64,000 nt of DNA from Pseudophaeobacter profundi (GTDB taxonomy: Bacteria; Pseudomonadota; Alphaproteobacteria; Rhodobacterales; Rhodobacteraceae): NCBI RefSeq assembly GCF_029697505.1, contig NZ_JARJEF010000001.1:124001-188000 (forward strand), read 5' to 3'. The notes beneath the pieces are model-generated. The model did not search any database. It worked only from the letters and a program-made list of their open reading frames with translations, and was not told the origin of the DNA. A program made the position numbers and the translations under genes. Shown one piece after another: positions 47,787-57,046 of this stretch. Positions within the stretch are counted from its first letter, which is position 1, and each line of letters starts with the position of its first letter.

Positions 47787-47800
47787 TTGATTCGGGTCAA
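47787..47800. promoter_or_regulatory. CRP/FNR-family-like box upstream of ivd
   Basis: TTGATTCGGGTCAA is a near-perfect dyad (TTGAT...GTCAA) and matches the FNR consensus at nine of ten fixed positions. It lies 69-82 bases upstream of the isovaleryl-CoA dehydrogenase ATG. Several CRP/FNR-family regulators of Alphaproteobacteria (FnrL, Dnr) use such sites, so the specific regulator cannot be named. Confidence 0.45.
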
Positions 47801-47899
47801 TCCCTGCCCTGCGATGGCGACGGCGCGACAAATCCTCGAAACCGGGATTATCAAGCAAAACCAAGGATTAGATCGAAAAGTCAAAAATGCACGTGACAC

Positions 47900-47929
47900 A
47901 AAAAAGGGGGCACCAAACCGGAGCCCCCC
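47900..47929 (-). terminator. Terminator of the DegT-type aminotransferase gene
   Basis: On the minus strand a GGGGGC/GCCCCC stem is followed by TTTTTT (complement of the A-run before 47906). It lies 40 bases beyond the aminotransferase stop codon. Confidence 0.85.
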
Positions 47930-47968
47930 ACTGCAACGCTGTTTCATTCGGGCAAAACCGCTGCCGCC

Positions 47969-49189
47969 CTAACCACTCCGGCCCCTGCGATGCTGGGCCT
48001 CAGACTGGAAGACTGCGCCTACTTCTTCCCGGATGATCCGCGCAATCTGGGCGCAGTCTTCAAGGCTAAAGGTTAGGGGCACACGCATATCGACAATCCC
48101 GGCCAGGATGCGGTCGCTTTTGGGCAGGCTCTGCGCCTCAGCATAGCGCCAGCTGTCATAGCGCGAGGTAAAGGCCACCGGCTCCGGGGTGCCAAACCAC
48201 TTCAGCTCCACCCCGCGCGCGCCACAGCGGGCGATCACCTCTTGCAGCGCATCATCGCGCCAATCAAGCAGCAGGAACTGGATCGACGACCCGACATAGC
48301 TCTCCCCCTCGGGGCGTTCGACAATGGTCAGGCCGGGGGTATCGCGCAGCCCGGATTCAACAACCCGGTAGCGTTCATTCCAGCGCGCCACCTGCGCGTC
48401 AAGTTCATAGAGTTGCGGGCGCAGGATAGCGGCCCGCAGATTATCCATGCGGCCGGAAATATTCGGCGTATCGTATTTCACCTGCTCAAATGCCTCGGGC
48501 GGGGGCGCTGCCAGGTGGCGTTCATACAGCATGTAGGACCCCGACAACATGACCGCACGGGCGGCGATGTCGGGATCATCAGTGACAAGCAGGCCACCTT
48601 CACCAGAATTTACATGCTTGTAGGTCTGACACGAATAGCAGCCCACCGCGCCCTGTCGGCCCGAAGCCTGCCCCTTCCAGGCCGCCCCCATGGTATGGGC
48701 GCAGTCCTCGATCACGATGATGCCCGCGTCATTACAAATCTGCATCAGGCGGTCCATGTCACACAGATGCCCGCGCATATGGCTCAGCATCAGGACGCGC
48801 GCCTGATCGGCCTTGGCCACCAGATCATCCAGATCAATGGTCAGGTCCTCGCTGACGCCAACAAAGACCGGAGAAGCGCCCACCGCAGCGATCGCCCCCG
48901 GTACGGGGGCCAGGGTAAAGGCATTGGTCAGCACGCACTCGCCATGCTGCACCCCGACGGCGCGCAGCGCAGTCGCCAGCGCATAGCCACCCGAGGCGAC
49001 CGCCAAGCAATATTTGGCACCGATCTGGGCCGCGAACTCTTGCTCCAGCAGGGCCGTCTCGCCATGCTCACCCTCGGTGACGTTATAGCGATGCAGGCGC
49101 CCATGGCGCAGAACCTGCAGTGCGGCTTCGATTGCCGCCTCAGAGAGTGCTTCTTGCTGGGTGAAGCTGCCAGTAAATTTCTCGCTCAT
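47969..49189 (-). CDS. DegT/DnrJ/EryC1/StrS-family PLP-dependent aminotransferase
   Basis: A 406-residue sugar-aminotransferase-type enzyme (aspartate aminotransferase fold). The Schiff-base Lys is in QTYKHVNSGEGG, the PLP-contact Asp in VIEDCAHTMGA, and the small-domain YKYDTPNISGRMDNLRAA-like region is NISGRMDNLRAAIL. These enzymes usually make amino sugars for surface polysaccharide or antibiotics, but no sugar-biosynthesis genes lie nearby. The ATG at 49189 begins MSEKFTGSFTQQEAL, after which the conserved fold starts; a longer frame to 49234 is possible. No Shine-Dalgarno is obvious for either start. Confidence 0.85.
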   Translation of the reverse strand: MSEKFTGSFTQQEALSEAAIEAALQVLRHGRLHRYNVTEGEHGETALLEQEFAAQIGAKYCLAVASGGYALATALRAVGVQHGECVLTNAFTLAPVPGAIAAVGASPVFVGVSEDLTIDLDDLVAKADQARVLMLSHMRGHLCDMDRLMQICNDAGIIVIEDCAHTMGAAWKGQASGRQGAVGCYSCQTYKHVNSGEGGLLVTDDPDIAARAVMLSGSYMLYERHLAAPPPEAFEQVKYDTPNISGRMDNLRAAILRPQLYELDAQVARWNERYRVVESGLRDTPGLTIVERPEGESYVGSSIQFLLLDWRDDALQEVIARCGARGVELKWFGTPEPVAFTSRYDSWRYAEAQSLPKSDRILAGIVDMRVPLTFSLEDCAQIARIIREEVGAVFQSEAQHRRGRSG

Positions 49190-49298
49190 AAGGGGTTTGT
49201 GAGCCGCCCTTTCGCGGCGGTCAAGGGGGAACAAACCCTTGGCAAGCCCCCTTTACCACCGGCAAGCCCCTAGCATGGCACCGCCAAGCCGCCAGCCC

Positions 49299-49961
49299 CT
49301 AGCCAATCAGACGGGCAACCATATCGGGCAGATCTTCGTAGCGCTGCAACAGGGCCTCGGGTTTGAGCGCGGCCATATCCCCCCCCGCCGGACCAAAGGT
49401 TACCAGCACCGACGGCACCCCGGCATTGGCCGCCGTGTTACGGTCAGTGTCACTGTCGCCGATCAGAATGGTTCTCGCCGGATCCCCGCCAGCCCGCCGC
49501 GCGGCCTCGAACAGGGGCTCGGGGTCAGGTTTGCGCACCGGCAGAGTATCCGCCCCGACCAAAGAGGCAAAGGAATCCCGCACGCCCAATGAGCGCATCA
49601 GCTGTTCGGCCAAGGCCTCTGGCTTGTTGGTGCAGATACCAACGCCATATCCCGCCAGTTTCAGGGTCTCTACCGCCTCCATCGCGCCGGGATACAGGAA
49701 AGTGTGATGATCAATGGCGTCGCGGTAAGCCGCAAGCAGGACCGGGTAGTAATCTTCGACCTTCGCCGCATCATAGACGCCTGCCCGTTTCATACCGGCC
49801 GTCAGCATCATCTTGCCACCACGCAGGGCCGTGGCCGCATCCTGCGGCTGGGTCAGCATATCCCCCAGCCCCATCTGGCGAAAACAGGCATTTGCCGCCG
49901 CCAATAGATCACCCGAAGTATCCGCCAGTGTTCCATCCAGATCAAAGATAACTGTTCGCAT
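49299..49961 (-). CDS. HAD-superfamily phosphoglycolate phosphatase-like protein
   Basis: A 220-residue haloacid-dehalogenase-type phosphatase. Motif I is FDLDGTLADTSGD, motif II is ICTNKPEALAEQ, and motif III with the acidic pair is ILIGDSDTDRNTA. It has the helical cap of subfamily IA and resembles Gph, which removes phosphate from 2-phosphoglycolate. Related HAD proteins differ in substrate, so the assignment is probable. The ATG at 49961 starts the conserved fold. It is divergent from glmU, 129 bases away. Confidence 0.88.
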   Translation of the reverse strand: MRTVIFDLDGTLADTSGDLLAAANACFRQMGLGDMLTQPQDAATALRGGKMMLTAGMKRAGVYDAAKVEDYYPVLLAAYRDAIDHHTFLYPGAMEAVETLKLAGYGVGICTNKPEALAEQLMRSLGVRDSFASLVGADTLPVRKPDPEPLFEAARRAGGDPARTILIGDSDTDRNTAANAGVPSVLVTFGPAGGDMAALKPEALLQRYEDLPDMVARLIG

Positions 49962-50031
49962 TTTGCCCCCACTCGGCGTCTTTTTGCTGCCCTTTATTGC
50001 AAGTCGCAACCATCTTTGATGGCTCTTTGGC

Positions 50032-50059
50032 TTGCACCCTTGCTGTTAGCCGATAGAAC
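50032..50059 (+). promoter_or_regulatory. Candidate promoter of glmU-glmS
   Basis: TTGCAC (50032-50037) and TAGAAC (50054-50059) are separated by 16 bases, and the -10 ends 31 bases before the glmU ATG. This gives a short leader, normal for a constitutive gene. Both hexamers match the consensus at four of six positions. Confidence 0.5.
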
Positions 50060-50090
50060 GGGGGCAATAAAGTCAAAGAGAAAACTGATT

Positions 50091-51446
50091 ATGAGCATAG
50101 CCCTTGTCGTGCTTGCCGCTGGCAAAGGCACACGCATGAATTCGGATCTCCCCAAGGTTCTGCACCCCATTGCCCAGGCGTCAATGCTAGAACACGCGCT
50201 TGCTGCAGGCCGCGTCCTGGATCCAGAACGGGTGATCGTTGTCGCCGGTCACGGGGCCGAGGCGGTGCAGGCCGCGGTTGCCGAGATTGACGAAACCGCC
50301 GAAGTGGTCTTGCAAGAAGAACAGCTTGGCACGGCCCATGCGGTAGATCAGGCCCGTGCCGCCCTGACGGGGTTCAGCGGTGATGTGGTGGTGCTGTATG
50401 GCGATACGCCCTTTGTCAGCGCTGAAACCCTGGAACGCATGATTGCCGCCCGCGCCAGTGCCGATCTGGTGGTGCTGGGCTTTCAGGCCGCGGATCCCGC
50501 CCGCTATGGCCGGTTGGTGATGCAGGGCGACAGCCTGGAACGCATTGTCGAATACAAAGACGCCTCTGAGACAGAGCGGGCCATCAGCTTTTGCAATTCC
50601 GGCCTGATAGCCTGCGATGCGGCGCTGATGTTTGATCTGATTGCCGAGATCGGCAATGACAATGCTTCGGGCGAATATTACCTAACAGATCTGGTCGAGG
50701 GCGCGCGCAAATCGGGCCGCAGCGTCACCGCTGTTGCCTGCGACGAAAGCGAAACCCTTGGCGTGAATTCACGCAGTGATCTGGCCGCAGCGGATGCGGT
50801 ATTTCAGGCGAAAGCACGGGCAGAGCTGATGGATCTGGGCGTCACCCTGATGGCACCGGAGACCGTCTATCTGGCCTTTGATACCGTCATTGGCCGCGAC
50901 ACGGTGATCGAACCCAATGTGGTCTTTGGCCCCGGTGTCACGATCGAAAGCAGCGCGCTGATCCGTGCCTTTTCCCATCTGGAAGGCTGCCATGTCAGCC
51001 GCGGTGCCAAGGTCGGCCCCTATGCCCGCCTGCGCCCCGGTGCGGAACTGGCCGAAGACACCCATATCGGCAACTTTGTCGAAATCAAGAACGCCGAAAT
51101 CGCCGAAGGTGCCAAGGTCAACCACCTGAGCTATATCGGCGATGCCTCGATCGGCAAGGCCACCAACATTGGTGCCGGCACCATCACCTGCAACTATGAC
51201 GGGGTGATGAAACACCGCACCAAGATTGGCGCGCGCAGCTTCATCGGTTCCAACACCTTGCTGGTGGCCCCCGTGACCCTGGGGCATGAAACCATGACGG
51301 CCTCGGGCACCGTGGTCACAAAGGATGTAGAAGACGGCGCGCTGGCCATTTCCCGCGCGCGGCAAGAAAACAAGCCTGGCTACGCCGAGAAGCTGATGGA
51401 CATGCTGCGCGCCAAAAAGACCCGTCTGAAAAAAGGATCCGAATAA
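50091..51446 (+). CDS. glmU: Bifunctional UDP-N-acetylglucosamine pyrophosphorylase/glucosamine-1-phosphate N-acetyltransferase
   Basis: GlmU makes UDP-GlcNAc, the precursor of peptidoglycan and lipid A. The 451-residue protein has the N-terminal uridyltransferase signature LAAGKGTRMNSDLPKVLHP. A C-terminal left-handed beta helix (from about residue 250) contains the acetyltransferase residues in NFVEIKNAEI, NHLSYIGDA and GAGTITCNYDGV. The stop overlaps the glmS start (TAATG), so the two steps of hexosamine synthesis are made together. The start at 50091 gives the standard N-terminus. Confidence 0.96.
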   Translation: MSIALVVLAAGKGTRMNSDLPKVLHPIAQASMLEHALAAGRVLDPERVIVVAGHGAEAVQAAVAEIDETAEVVLQEEQLGTAHAVDQARAALTGFSGDVVVLYGDTPFVSAETLERMIAARASADLVVLGFQAADPARYGRLVMQGDSLERIVEYKDASETERAISFCNSGLIACDAALMFDLIAEIGNDNASGEYYLTDLVEGARKSGRSVTAVACDESETLGVNSRSDLAAADAVFQAKARAELMDLGVTLMAPETVYLAFDTVIGRDTVIEPNVVFGPGVTIESSALIRAFSHLEGCHVSRGAKVGPYARLRPGAELAEDTHIGNFVEIKNAEIAEGAKVNHLSYIGDASIGKATNIGAGTITCNYDGVMKHRTKIGARSFIGSNTLLVAPVTLGHETMTASGTVVTKDVEDGALAISRARQENKPGYAEKLMDMLRAKKTRLKKGSE

Positions 51447-53269
51447 TGTGTGGCATCGTAGGCGTCCTTGGAAAACATGAAGCGGCACCCATTCTGGTAG
51501 AGGCGCTCAAGCGTCTGGAATATCGCGGCTATGACAGCGCCGGCATTGCAACCGTCAACAACGGCGCCCTGGCGCGGCGGCGGGCCCTGGGGAAACTGGT
51601 CAACCTAAGCGACCTGCTGGTGCATGAACCGCTGCCCGGAAAATCCGGTATCGGCCATACCCGCTGGGCCACCCATGGGGCGCCTTCGGTCGGCAATGCC
51701 CACCCGCATCGTGCTGGCGCGGTTGCTGTCGTGCACAATGGCATCATCGAAAACTACCGCGATTTGCGCACTGAACTGGCCAGCTGCGGTATCGAGTTTC
51801 AGACCGAAACCGACACCGAAACCGTTGCCCTGCTGACCCAGCACCACCTGGCCCAGGGACTGTCTCCCATCGCGGCTGCCAATAAAACCCTGGACCGGCT
51901 AGAGGGGGCCTTTGCCCTGGCCTTTCTGTTCGAAGGCGAAGACGATCTGATGATTGCCGCGCGCAAAGGCTCTCCGCTGGCGGTGGGGCATGGCGATGGC
52001 GAAATGTTCGTCGGCAGCGATGCCATCGCGCTGGCACCGCTAACCCATCGTGTCACATATCTGGAAGAAGGCGACCGGGTCTACCTGACCCGCACCAGCC
52101 TGGAAATCCGCGATGCCCAGGGTGCGCTGGCCAATCGGGCGATGAAGATCATCCAGATCGATGTGGCGCAGGTCGACAAGGCCGGCCACAAACACTTCAT
52201 GGCGAAAGAGATCGCCGAACAGCCCACGGTTATCGCAGAGGCCATCCGCCACTATCTGCCCGTCGGCGAAGATGCGGTGCATCTGCCAGGTGATGGCATT
52301 GATTTCTCAAAGATCGAGCGGCTGACCCTGGTCGCCTGCGGCACTGCCTTCTATGCCTGCCTGACCGCCAAATACTGGTTTGAACAGATCGCGCGTATTC
52401 CGGTGGAAGTCGATATCGCCTCTGAATTCCGCTACCGCGAACCACCGATCCCGGGCAAGACCGCAGCGCTGTTTGTTTCCCAATCCGGCGAAACCGCTGA
52501 TACCTTGGCGGCACTACGCTACTGTGCGGGCAAGGCGGATAAGATCCTATCGGTGGTCAATGTGCCGGAAAGTTCGATCGCGCGCGAAAGCGATCTGGCC
52601 CTGCCCATCCACGCAGGCGTTGAAATTGGCGTGGCCTCGACCAAGGCCTTTACCTGCCAACTCAGCGTATTGTTGATGTTGGCGCTCAAGGCCGCAACGG
52701 ATCGCGGTGAAATCTCGGCTGAGGATCTGCAGGCGCATATCTCGGCCCTGCGCGGGCTGCCAAATATACTGGCCGCCGGGCTGGAGCAAAACGACACCAT
52801 ACGCCAGGCAGCGCAAAAGCTGAGCGAAGCCCGCGACGTACTGTTTCTGGGCCGTGGAATGATGTTCCCACTGGCGCTGGAGGGCGCTTTGAAACTAAAA
52901 GAAATCAGCTACATACACGCCGAAGCCTATGCATCTGGAGAATTGAAGCACGGCCCCATTGCCCTGATCGACAAACAGATGCCGGTGGTGGTACTGGCCC
53001 CACGGGACGCTCTTTTTGATAAATCCGTTTCCAACATGCAAGAGGTCATGGCGCGCAAGGGCAAGGTGCTGTTGATCTCGGATGCGGCGGGCCTTAAGGA
53101 AGGGGGAGACGGCACCTGGCAAACCATCCAGATGCCACAGGTTCACGACAGCCTGGCCCCTATTCTCTATGCGCTGCCGGCACAGATGCTGGCCTATCAC
53201 ACTGCGGTTGCCAAAGGCACCGATGTAGATCAGCCGCGCAATCTCGCAAAATCCGTCACGGTGGAGTAA
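51446..53269 (+). CDS. glmS: Glutamine--fructose-6-phosphate aminotransferase (isomerizing)
   Basis: GlmS makes glucosamine-6-phosphate from fructose-6-phosphate and glutamine, the first step of hexosamine synthesis. The 607-residue length is standard. The N-terminal glutaminase begins MCGIVGVLGK with catalytic C2 and the HTRWATHG motif. Two SIS domains follow (ACGTAFYACL, SQSGETADTL, GRGMMFPLALEGALKLKEISYIHAEAY), and the C-terminus ends DQPRNLAKSVTVE as in the family. No glmS ribozyme is visible. The AlkD-like gene follows four bases later. Confidence 0.96.
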   Translation: MCGIVGVLGKHEAAPILVEALKRLEYRGYDSAGIATVNNGALARRRALGKLVNLSDLLVHEPLPGKSGIGHTRWATHGAPSVGNAHPHRAGAVAVVHNGIIENYRDLRTELASCGIEFQTETDTETVALLTQHHLAQGLSPIAAANKTLDRLEGAFALAFLFEGEDDLMIAARKGSPLAVGHGDGEMFVGSDAIALAPLTHRVTYLEEGDRVYLTRTSLEIRDAQGALANRAMKIIQIDVAQVDKAGHKHFMAKEIAEQPTVIAEAIRHYLPVGEDAVHLPGDGIDFSKIERLTLVACGTAFYACLTAKYWFEQIARIPVEVDIASEFRYREPPIPGKTAALFVSQSGETADTLAALRYCAGKADKILSVVNVPESSIARESDLALPIHAGVEIGVASTKAFTCQLSVLLMLALKAATDRGEISAEDLQAHISALRGLPNILAAGLEQNDTIRQAAQKLSEARDVLFLGRGMMFPLALEGALKLKEISYIHAEAYASGELKHGPIALIDKQMPVVVLAPRDALFDKSVSNMQEVMARKGKVLLISDAAGLKEGGDGTWQTIQMPQVHDSLAPILYALPAQMLAYHTAVAKGTDVDQPRNLAKSVTVE

Positions 53270-53273
53270 CCTG

Positions 53274-54050
53274 ATGATCCTTGAAGATGCCCTGGCCGAA
53301 TTGAACGCCGCAAATGAACCCGGCCGCGCTGAACAAATGGTCAGCTACCACAAGCAAAAGCGCATCGTTCTGGGCGTCCCCAACACCGCGATCAACGATA
53401 TCACCAAGGCCTGGCGCCAGGCGCTGACCCTGCCAGAGCGTGTTACCCTGGCGGATGAGCTGTGGAAAAGTGACGTCTTTGAGGCCCGCCTGGCCGCAGC
53501 CAAGCTGCTGACCCAGGCCCGCATCAAAGACGATGCCGCGATTTGGGATCTGCTGCAAAGCTGGCTGCCGGATTTTGACAGCTGGGCGATTGCCGATCAC
53601 GCCGCGATGGCCATGCAGAAACGGCTGACCGCCGATCCAACGCGCCTGGATGATGTCGAAGCCTGGACAACCAGCGACAATATGTGGACCCGGCGCGCCG
53701 CGCTTGTGGCCTGCCTGCCCTGGGCCAAGCTGAACAACCTCAAACCCGAAGATCAGGCACGGCGCGACCGCATCCTGGGCTGGGCCGCCTCCTATGTGCC
53801 CGATCGCAACTGGTTCCTGCAAAAGGCCATCGCCTGGTGGGTCCGCGACCTGAGCAAACATGACGCCGCCGCCAGCCGGGAATTTCTGATGGCCAATGGC
53901 GCAGCGATGAAGCCCTTTGCCCGCAAGGAAGCGGCGAAATACCTGAAAGAACCAATCATCTATCCCAACCTCCCCCAACCCGAGCCCGCACAGGATCAGG
54001 TGGATCAGGACGCGCCAGATCAGGCGGTAGCTGACAAAGCAGATAGCTAA
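53274..54050 (+). CDS. AlkD-like DNA alkylation repair protein
   Basis: A 258-residue helical protein of the DNA alkylation repair (AlkD) family. The segments VSYHKQKRIVLGVPNTAINDITKAWRQ, LADELWKSDVFEARLAAAKLL, DSWAIADHAAMAMQKRL, TSDNMWTRRAALVACLPW and DRNWFLQKAIAWWVRDLSKHD correspond to the HEAT-like repeats. The conserved W-D and R-R positions of the AlkD active surface seem to be kept. The C-terminal 25 residues are acidic and probably disordered. It starts four bases after the glmS stop and is likely co-transcribed. This is the second member of the superfamily in the window. Confidence 0.87.
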   Translation: MILEDALAELNAANEPGRAEQMVSYHKQKRIVLGVPNTAINDITKAWRQALTLPERVTLADELWKSDVFEARLAAAKLLTQARIKDDAAIWDLLQSWLPDFDSWAIADHAAMAMQKRLTADPTRLDDVEAWTTSDNMWTRRAALVACLPWAKLNNLKPEDQARRDRILGWAASYVPDRNWFLQKAIAWWVRDLSKHDAAASREFLMANGAAMKPFARKEAAKYLKEPIIYPNLPQPEPAQDQVDQDAPDQAVADKADS

Positions 54051-54120
54051 AGCCCAGGCGACCAATACCTAAGTTAGCCCCGCCTTGGGGCGTGCCTGCA
54101 GGCCGGTCTTCGCCAGAAGG

Positions 54121-54609
54121 TCAGCCTGCGGGCAATACCTGGACCTCAACCAGCTCGCTCAAGGGGGCGCCAAGGGCGCGCATGGCACCTATCGACAGGC
54201 GTCCACCGCCGGAACTGCCCGCCGCAGCGGGTTTCAGCGTGACCATCACCTCTTTGCCATTGGCACTGCGCAGACGCGCGGCCTGGGGCCTGGTCACCAG
54301 GTCAGTCTGCATCCACATGCCGGGGATCGCCGGATCCCCCAGCGAGGCCACCGTACTGGCGCGCCCCTGAAAGGCATCCGCCGGGTCGGTTGAGGGCACA
54401 GCAACCAGGCTATCCGTCAGATCCCCCGACGCCAGGGCATCCTCGGTCGAAATTGCCGAGAGCGGCGCGCCAGAATCTGCAGTCGCCGTTTGGCCGCTCC
54501 CCTGGGCGGTGTCGGGCCGCGGCCCACCAAGAATATCAGAGTTCCACTGCAAGGTATTGCAAGCAGTCAGCAAAACGGCGGGCGCAAAGGCAAGGATCAG
54601 CTTTTTCAT
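54121..54609 (-). CDS. Hypothetical lipoprotein
   Basis: A 162-residue predicted lipoprotein with signal MKKLILAFAPAVLLTAC (C17 in the lipobox LTAC). A Thr/Gly/Ala-rich disordered region (about 35-90) is followed by a conserved-looking C-terminal part with MWMQTDLVTRPQAARLRSANGKEVMV and a Gly-rich GGGRLSIGAMRALGAPLSELVEVQV. Proteins like this in Rhodobacteraceae are, as I recall, sometimes mislabelled as dehydratases; I see no enzyme motif. It is convergent with the AlkD-like gene and divergent from moaA. Confidence 0.72.
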   Translation of the reverse strand: MKKLILAFAPAVLLTACNTLQWNSDILGGPRPDTAQGSGQTATADSGAPLSAISTEDALASGDLTDSLVAVPSTDPADAFQGRASTVASLGDPAIPGMWMQTDLVTRPQAARLRSANGKEVMVTLKPAAAGSSGGGRLSIGAMRALGAPLSELVEVQVLPAG

Positions 54610-54665
54610 AGCGCCAGCCTAGCCCTGGTACAGCGCCATGACCAGCACCAAAACAGAGTCTCTTC

Positions 54666-54694
54666 TTGCCCTGAGCAAGACTGCGCCTTAGCTA
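54666..54694 (+). promoter_or_regulatory. Candidate promoter of moaA, giving a nearly leaderless mRNA
   Basis: TTGCCC (54666-54671) and TAGCTA (54689-54694) are 17 bases apart. The -10 ends six bases before the moaA ATG at 54701, so transcription would begin at or next to the start codon. No Shine-Dalgarno precedes moaA. Confidence 0.45.
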
Positions 54695-54700
54695 TAGGGC

Positions 54701-55711
54701 ATGAATGCACCATTGATTGATCCCTTCGCCCGCGCAATCACCTATCTGCGCGTCTCGGTCACTGACCGTTGTGATTTCCGCTGCGTCTATTGCATGTCGG
54801 AAAACATGACCTTTCTGCCCAAGAAAGAGCTGCTGACCCTGGAAGAACTGGATCGGCTCTGCTCTACCTTTGTCAAATTAGGTGTGCGAAAACTGCGCAT
54901 CACTGGCGGAGAGCCCCTGGTGCGGCGAGGTATCATGACCTTCTTTCAGTCGATGTCGCGGCATCTGGACAGCGGTGCCCTGCAAGAACTGACCCTGACC
55001 ACCAATGGATCGCAGCTGGAAAAATACGCCAAAGATCTGTTTGCCGCCGGGGTGCGCCGGGTGAATATCTCGCTTGATACCCTGGACGAAGAAAAATTCG
55101 CCCGCGTCACCCGTTGGGGCCGCCTGCCCCAAGTGCTGCGCGGCATTGATGCGGCACAAAAGGCGGGGCTGCGGGTCAAGATCAACGCCGTCGCCCTAAA
55201 GGGTTTCAACGAGGCAGAGCTACCGGACATCACCCGCTGGTGCGCCAGCCGCGACATCGACCTGACCTGGATCGAGGTAATGCCCATGGGCGAAGACATC
55301 GGCGATGCCAATCGCATCGGCCAGTTCTGGTCCCTGAAAGAGCTGCGCGCGGAATACGAAAAACACTATACCGTCAGTGATCTTGCGGAACGCTCTGGCG
55401 GGCCGGCGCGCTATGTGCGCCTGGAAGAAAGCGGCCAGAAGATCGGTTTTATTACCCCGCTCAGCCATAATTTCTGCGAAAGCTGCAACCGGGTGCGCAT
55501 CACCTGCACCGGCGAGATCTATACCTGCCTCGGCCAGGAAGGGTCCGCTGATCTGCGCAGCCCGCTGCGGGCCAGCCCCGAAGGTTCTGACCTGCTGGAA
55601 AATGCTATTCGTGCCGCCATTGGCGACAAACCCAAAGGCCATGATTTTGACTATTCCCGGCAAGAAGTCGGCGGCACCATGTCCCGCCACATGAGCCATA
55701 CCGGCGGGTAA
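54701..55711 (+). CDS. moaA: GTP 3',8-cyclase MoaA
   Basis: MoaA is the radical-SAM enzyme that starts molybdenum cofactor synthesis by converting GTP to 3',8-cyclo-7,8-dihydro-GTP. The 336-residue protein has the N-terminal [4Fe-4S] motif CDFRCVYCM (C24, C28, C31), the GGEPLVR SAM segment and the C-terminal cluster in [18 protein letters not shown]. It ends in the conserved Gly-Gly (MSHTGG) needed for activity. The other moa genes are not in this window. waaA follows nine bases later on the same strand. Confidence 0.96.
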   Translation: MNAPLIDPFARAITYLRVSVTDRCDFRCVYCMSENMTFLPKKELLTLEELDRLCSTFVKLGVRKLRITGGEPLVRRGIMTFFQSMSRHLDSGALQELTLTTNGSQLEKYAKDLFAAGVRRVNISLDTLDEEKFARVTRWGRLPQVLRGIDAAQKAGLRVKINAVALKGFNEAELPDITRWCASRDIDLTWIEVMPMGEDIGDANRIGQFWSLKELRAEYEKHYTVSDLAERSGGPARYVRLEESGQKIGFITPLSHNFCESCNRVRITCTGEIYTCLGQEGSADLRSPLRASPEGSDLLENAIRAAIGDKPKGHDFDYSRQEVGGTMSRHMSHTGG

Positions 55712-55720
55712 GCGAAGCCC

Positions 55721-57046
55721 ATGTCAAAACCTGAAAAAACAGCACCGCCAACGCTGCTGTTTCACAGTTATCGCGCCCTGACCGCGATGCTCTTGCCCTT
55801 TGCCTATCGCAAAGTTGCCGCAAAACTGGCTGCCGAAGGCATTCCCAGACTGCGCCAACGCGAGCGACTTGGCCGGGCCAGCCAACCCCGCCCTGCTCTT
55901 GCACCGGGTGCCGCGCTGATCTGGTTTCACGGGGCCTCGGTTGGCGAAAGCCAAGCGGCGCTGACGCTGATCAACCGCCTGCGCCCGCAGCTGCCCAAGG
56001 CACGATTTTTGCTGACCTCCGGCACGGCGACATCAGCGGTGATGGCAGCCAAACGTCTGCCCGAGGGCTGCCAGCACCAGTTTGCGCCGCTGGACAGCGG
56101 CAGGGCGGTACGGCGGTTTCTGGACCATTGGCGCCCCGACGCCGGGATCTTTGTCGAAAGTGAACTGTGGCCGGTTACCCTGGCAAGCGCCAAGGCGCGT
56201 GGTACCCGGCTGGCGCTGGTCAATGCCCGCCTTTCTGCACGCTCGGTTGCCAGCTGGCGCAAAAAGCTGCCAACGGCGCGTTTCATTCTTGGGCTGTTTG
56301 ATCTGCTGCTGGCGCAGAACCCGGCGGTGGCGCAGGATCTGGTCTCGCTTGGCGGCAATGCTGACCGGGTATTTCCCAGTGGCAACCTCAAAGCCGCTGC
56401 TGCTGCGCTGCCGCAAGACACCGCCCTTGTGGCCGAAATGCGCGCCGCGCTATCCGGACGCCCGGTCTGGATTGCCAGTTCAACCCACAAAGGCGAAGAA
56501 GAGATCATCCTGGCCGCCCATCGCGCCCTGCTGCGCGATCACCCCGATCTCTGCCTACTTCTGGCACCGCGTCATCCGACCCGTGCCGCCGAGGTCCGCG
56601 ACAAGATCACCAAGGCTGGCCTGACCTTTGCGCAACGCAGCAGCGCTGCCCCCCTGGCCCGTGAAACGCAGGTCTATCTGGCCGACACATTGGGAGAGCT
56701 GGGCAGTTGGTACGCGCTGAGCGAGATTGTCTTTCTTGGCGGATCATTGCTGCCGATTGGCGGCCATAATCCCTTTGAGGTGGCCCAGGCCAAAGCGGCA
56801 GTGCTGACCGGTCCGGGCTATAGCAATTTCAGCGAAACCTTTCCGCCGCTGATCGCCGCGGGCGGCGCAGTCGAGGTGGCGGATGCCGACAGTTTGGCCG
56901 CAGCGGTGGATCACTGGCTTACCCAGCCAGAGGCGCTGCACGCCGCCCGCGACGCCGCAGGCGACTATCTTGCGGCGCAATCGGGCCAACTGGATCAGGT
57001 GGTCACCCGGCTGATCACCGGCCTCAACCTAGGAGACCCGGCGTGA
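55721..57046 (+). CDS. waaA: 3-deoxy-D-manno-octulosonic acid transferase
   Basis: WaaA adds Kdo to lipid A precursors at the inner face of the cytoplasmic membrane. The 441-residue GT30 protein has the acceptor motif IWFHGASVGESQAALTLI, the FVESELWPV segment, the donor-site ASSTHKGEEE and the Kdo motif GGSLLPIGGHNPFEVAQ. The length is normal. The stop codon overlaps the next glycosyltransferase start by four bases (ATGA type), linking the two lipopolysaccharide genes. A nine-base gap separates it from moaA. Confidence 0.95.
   Translation: MSKPEKTAPPTLLFHSYRALTAMLLPFAYRKVAAKLAAEGIPRLRQRERLGRASQPRPALAPGAALIWFHGASVGESQAALTLINRLRPQLPKARFLLTSGTATSAVMAAKRLPEGCQHQFAPLDSGRAVRRFLDHWRPDAGIFVESELWPVTLASAKARGTRLALVNARLSARSVASWRKKLPTARFILGLFDLLLAQNPAVAQDLVSLGGNADRVFPSGNLKAAAAALPQDTALVAEMRAALSGRPVWIASSTHKGEEEIILAAHRALLRDHPDLCLLLAPRHPTRAAEVRDKITKAGLTFAQRSSAAPLARETQVYLADTLGELGSWYALSEIVFLGGSLLPIGGHNPFEVAQAKAAVLTGPGYSNFSETFPPLIAAGGAVEVADADSLAAAVDHWLTQPEALHAARDAAGDYLAAQSGQLDQVVTRLITGLNLGDPA

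Noticed and set aside
51446-53269. glmS ribozyme
   Set aside because: The glmU stop overlaps the glmS start, leaving no room for a ribozyme, and none is seen upstream of glmU.
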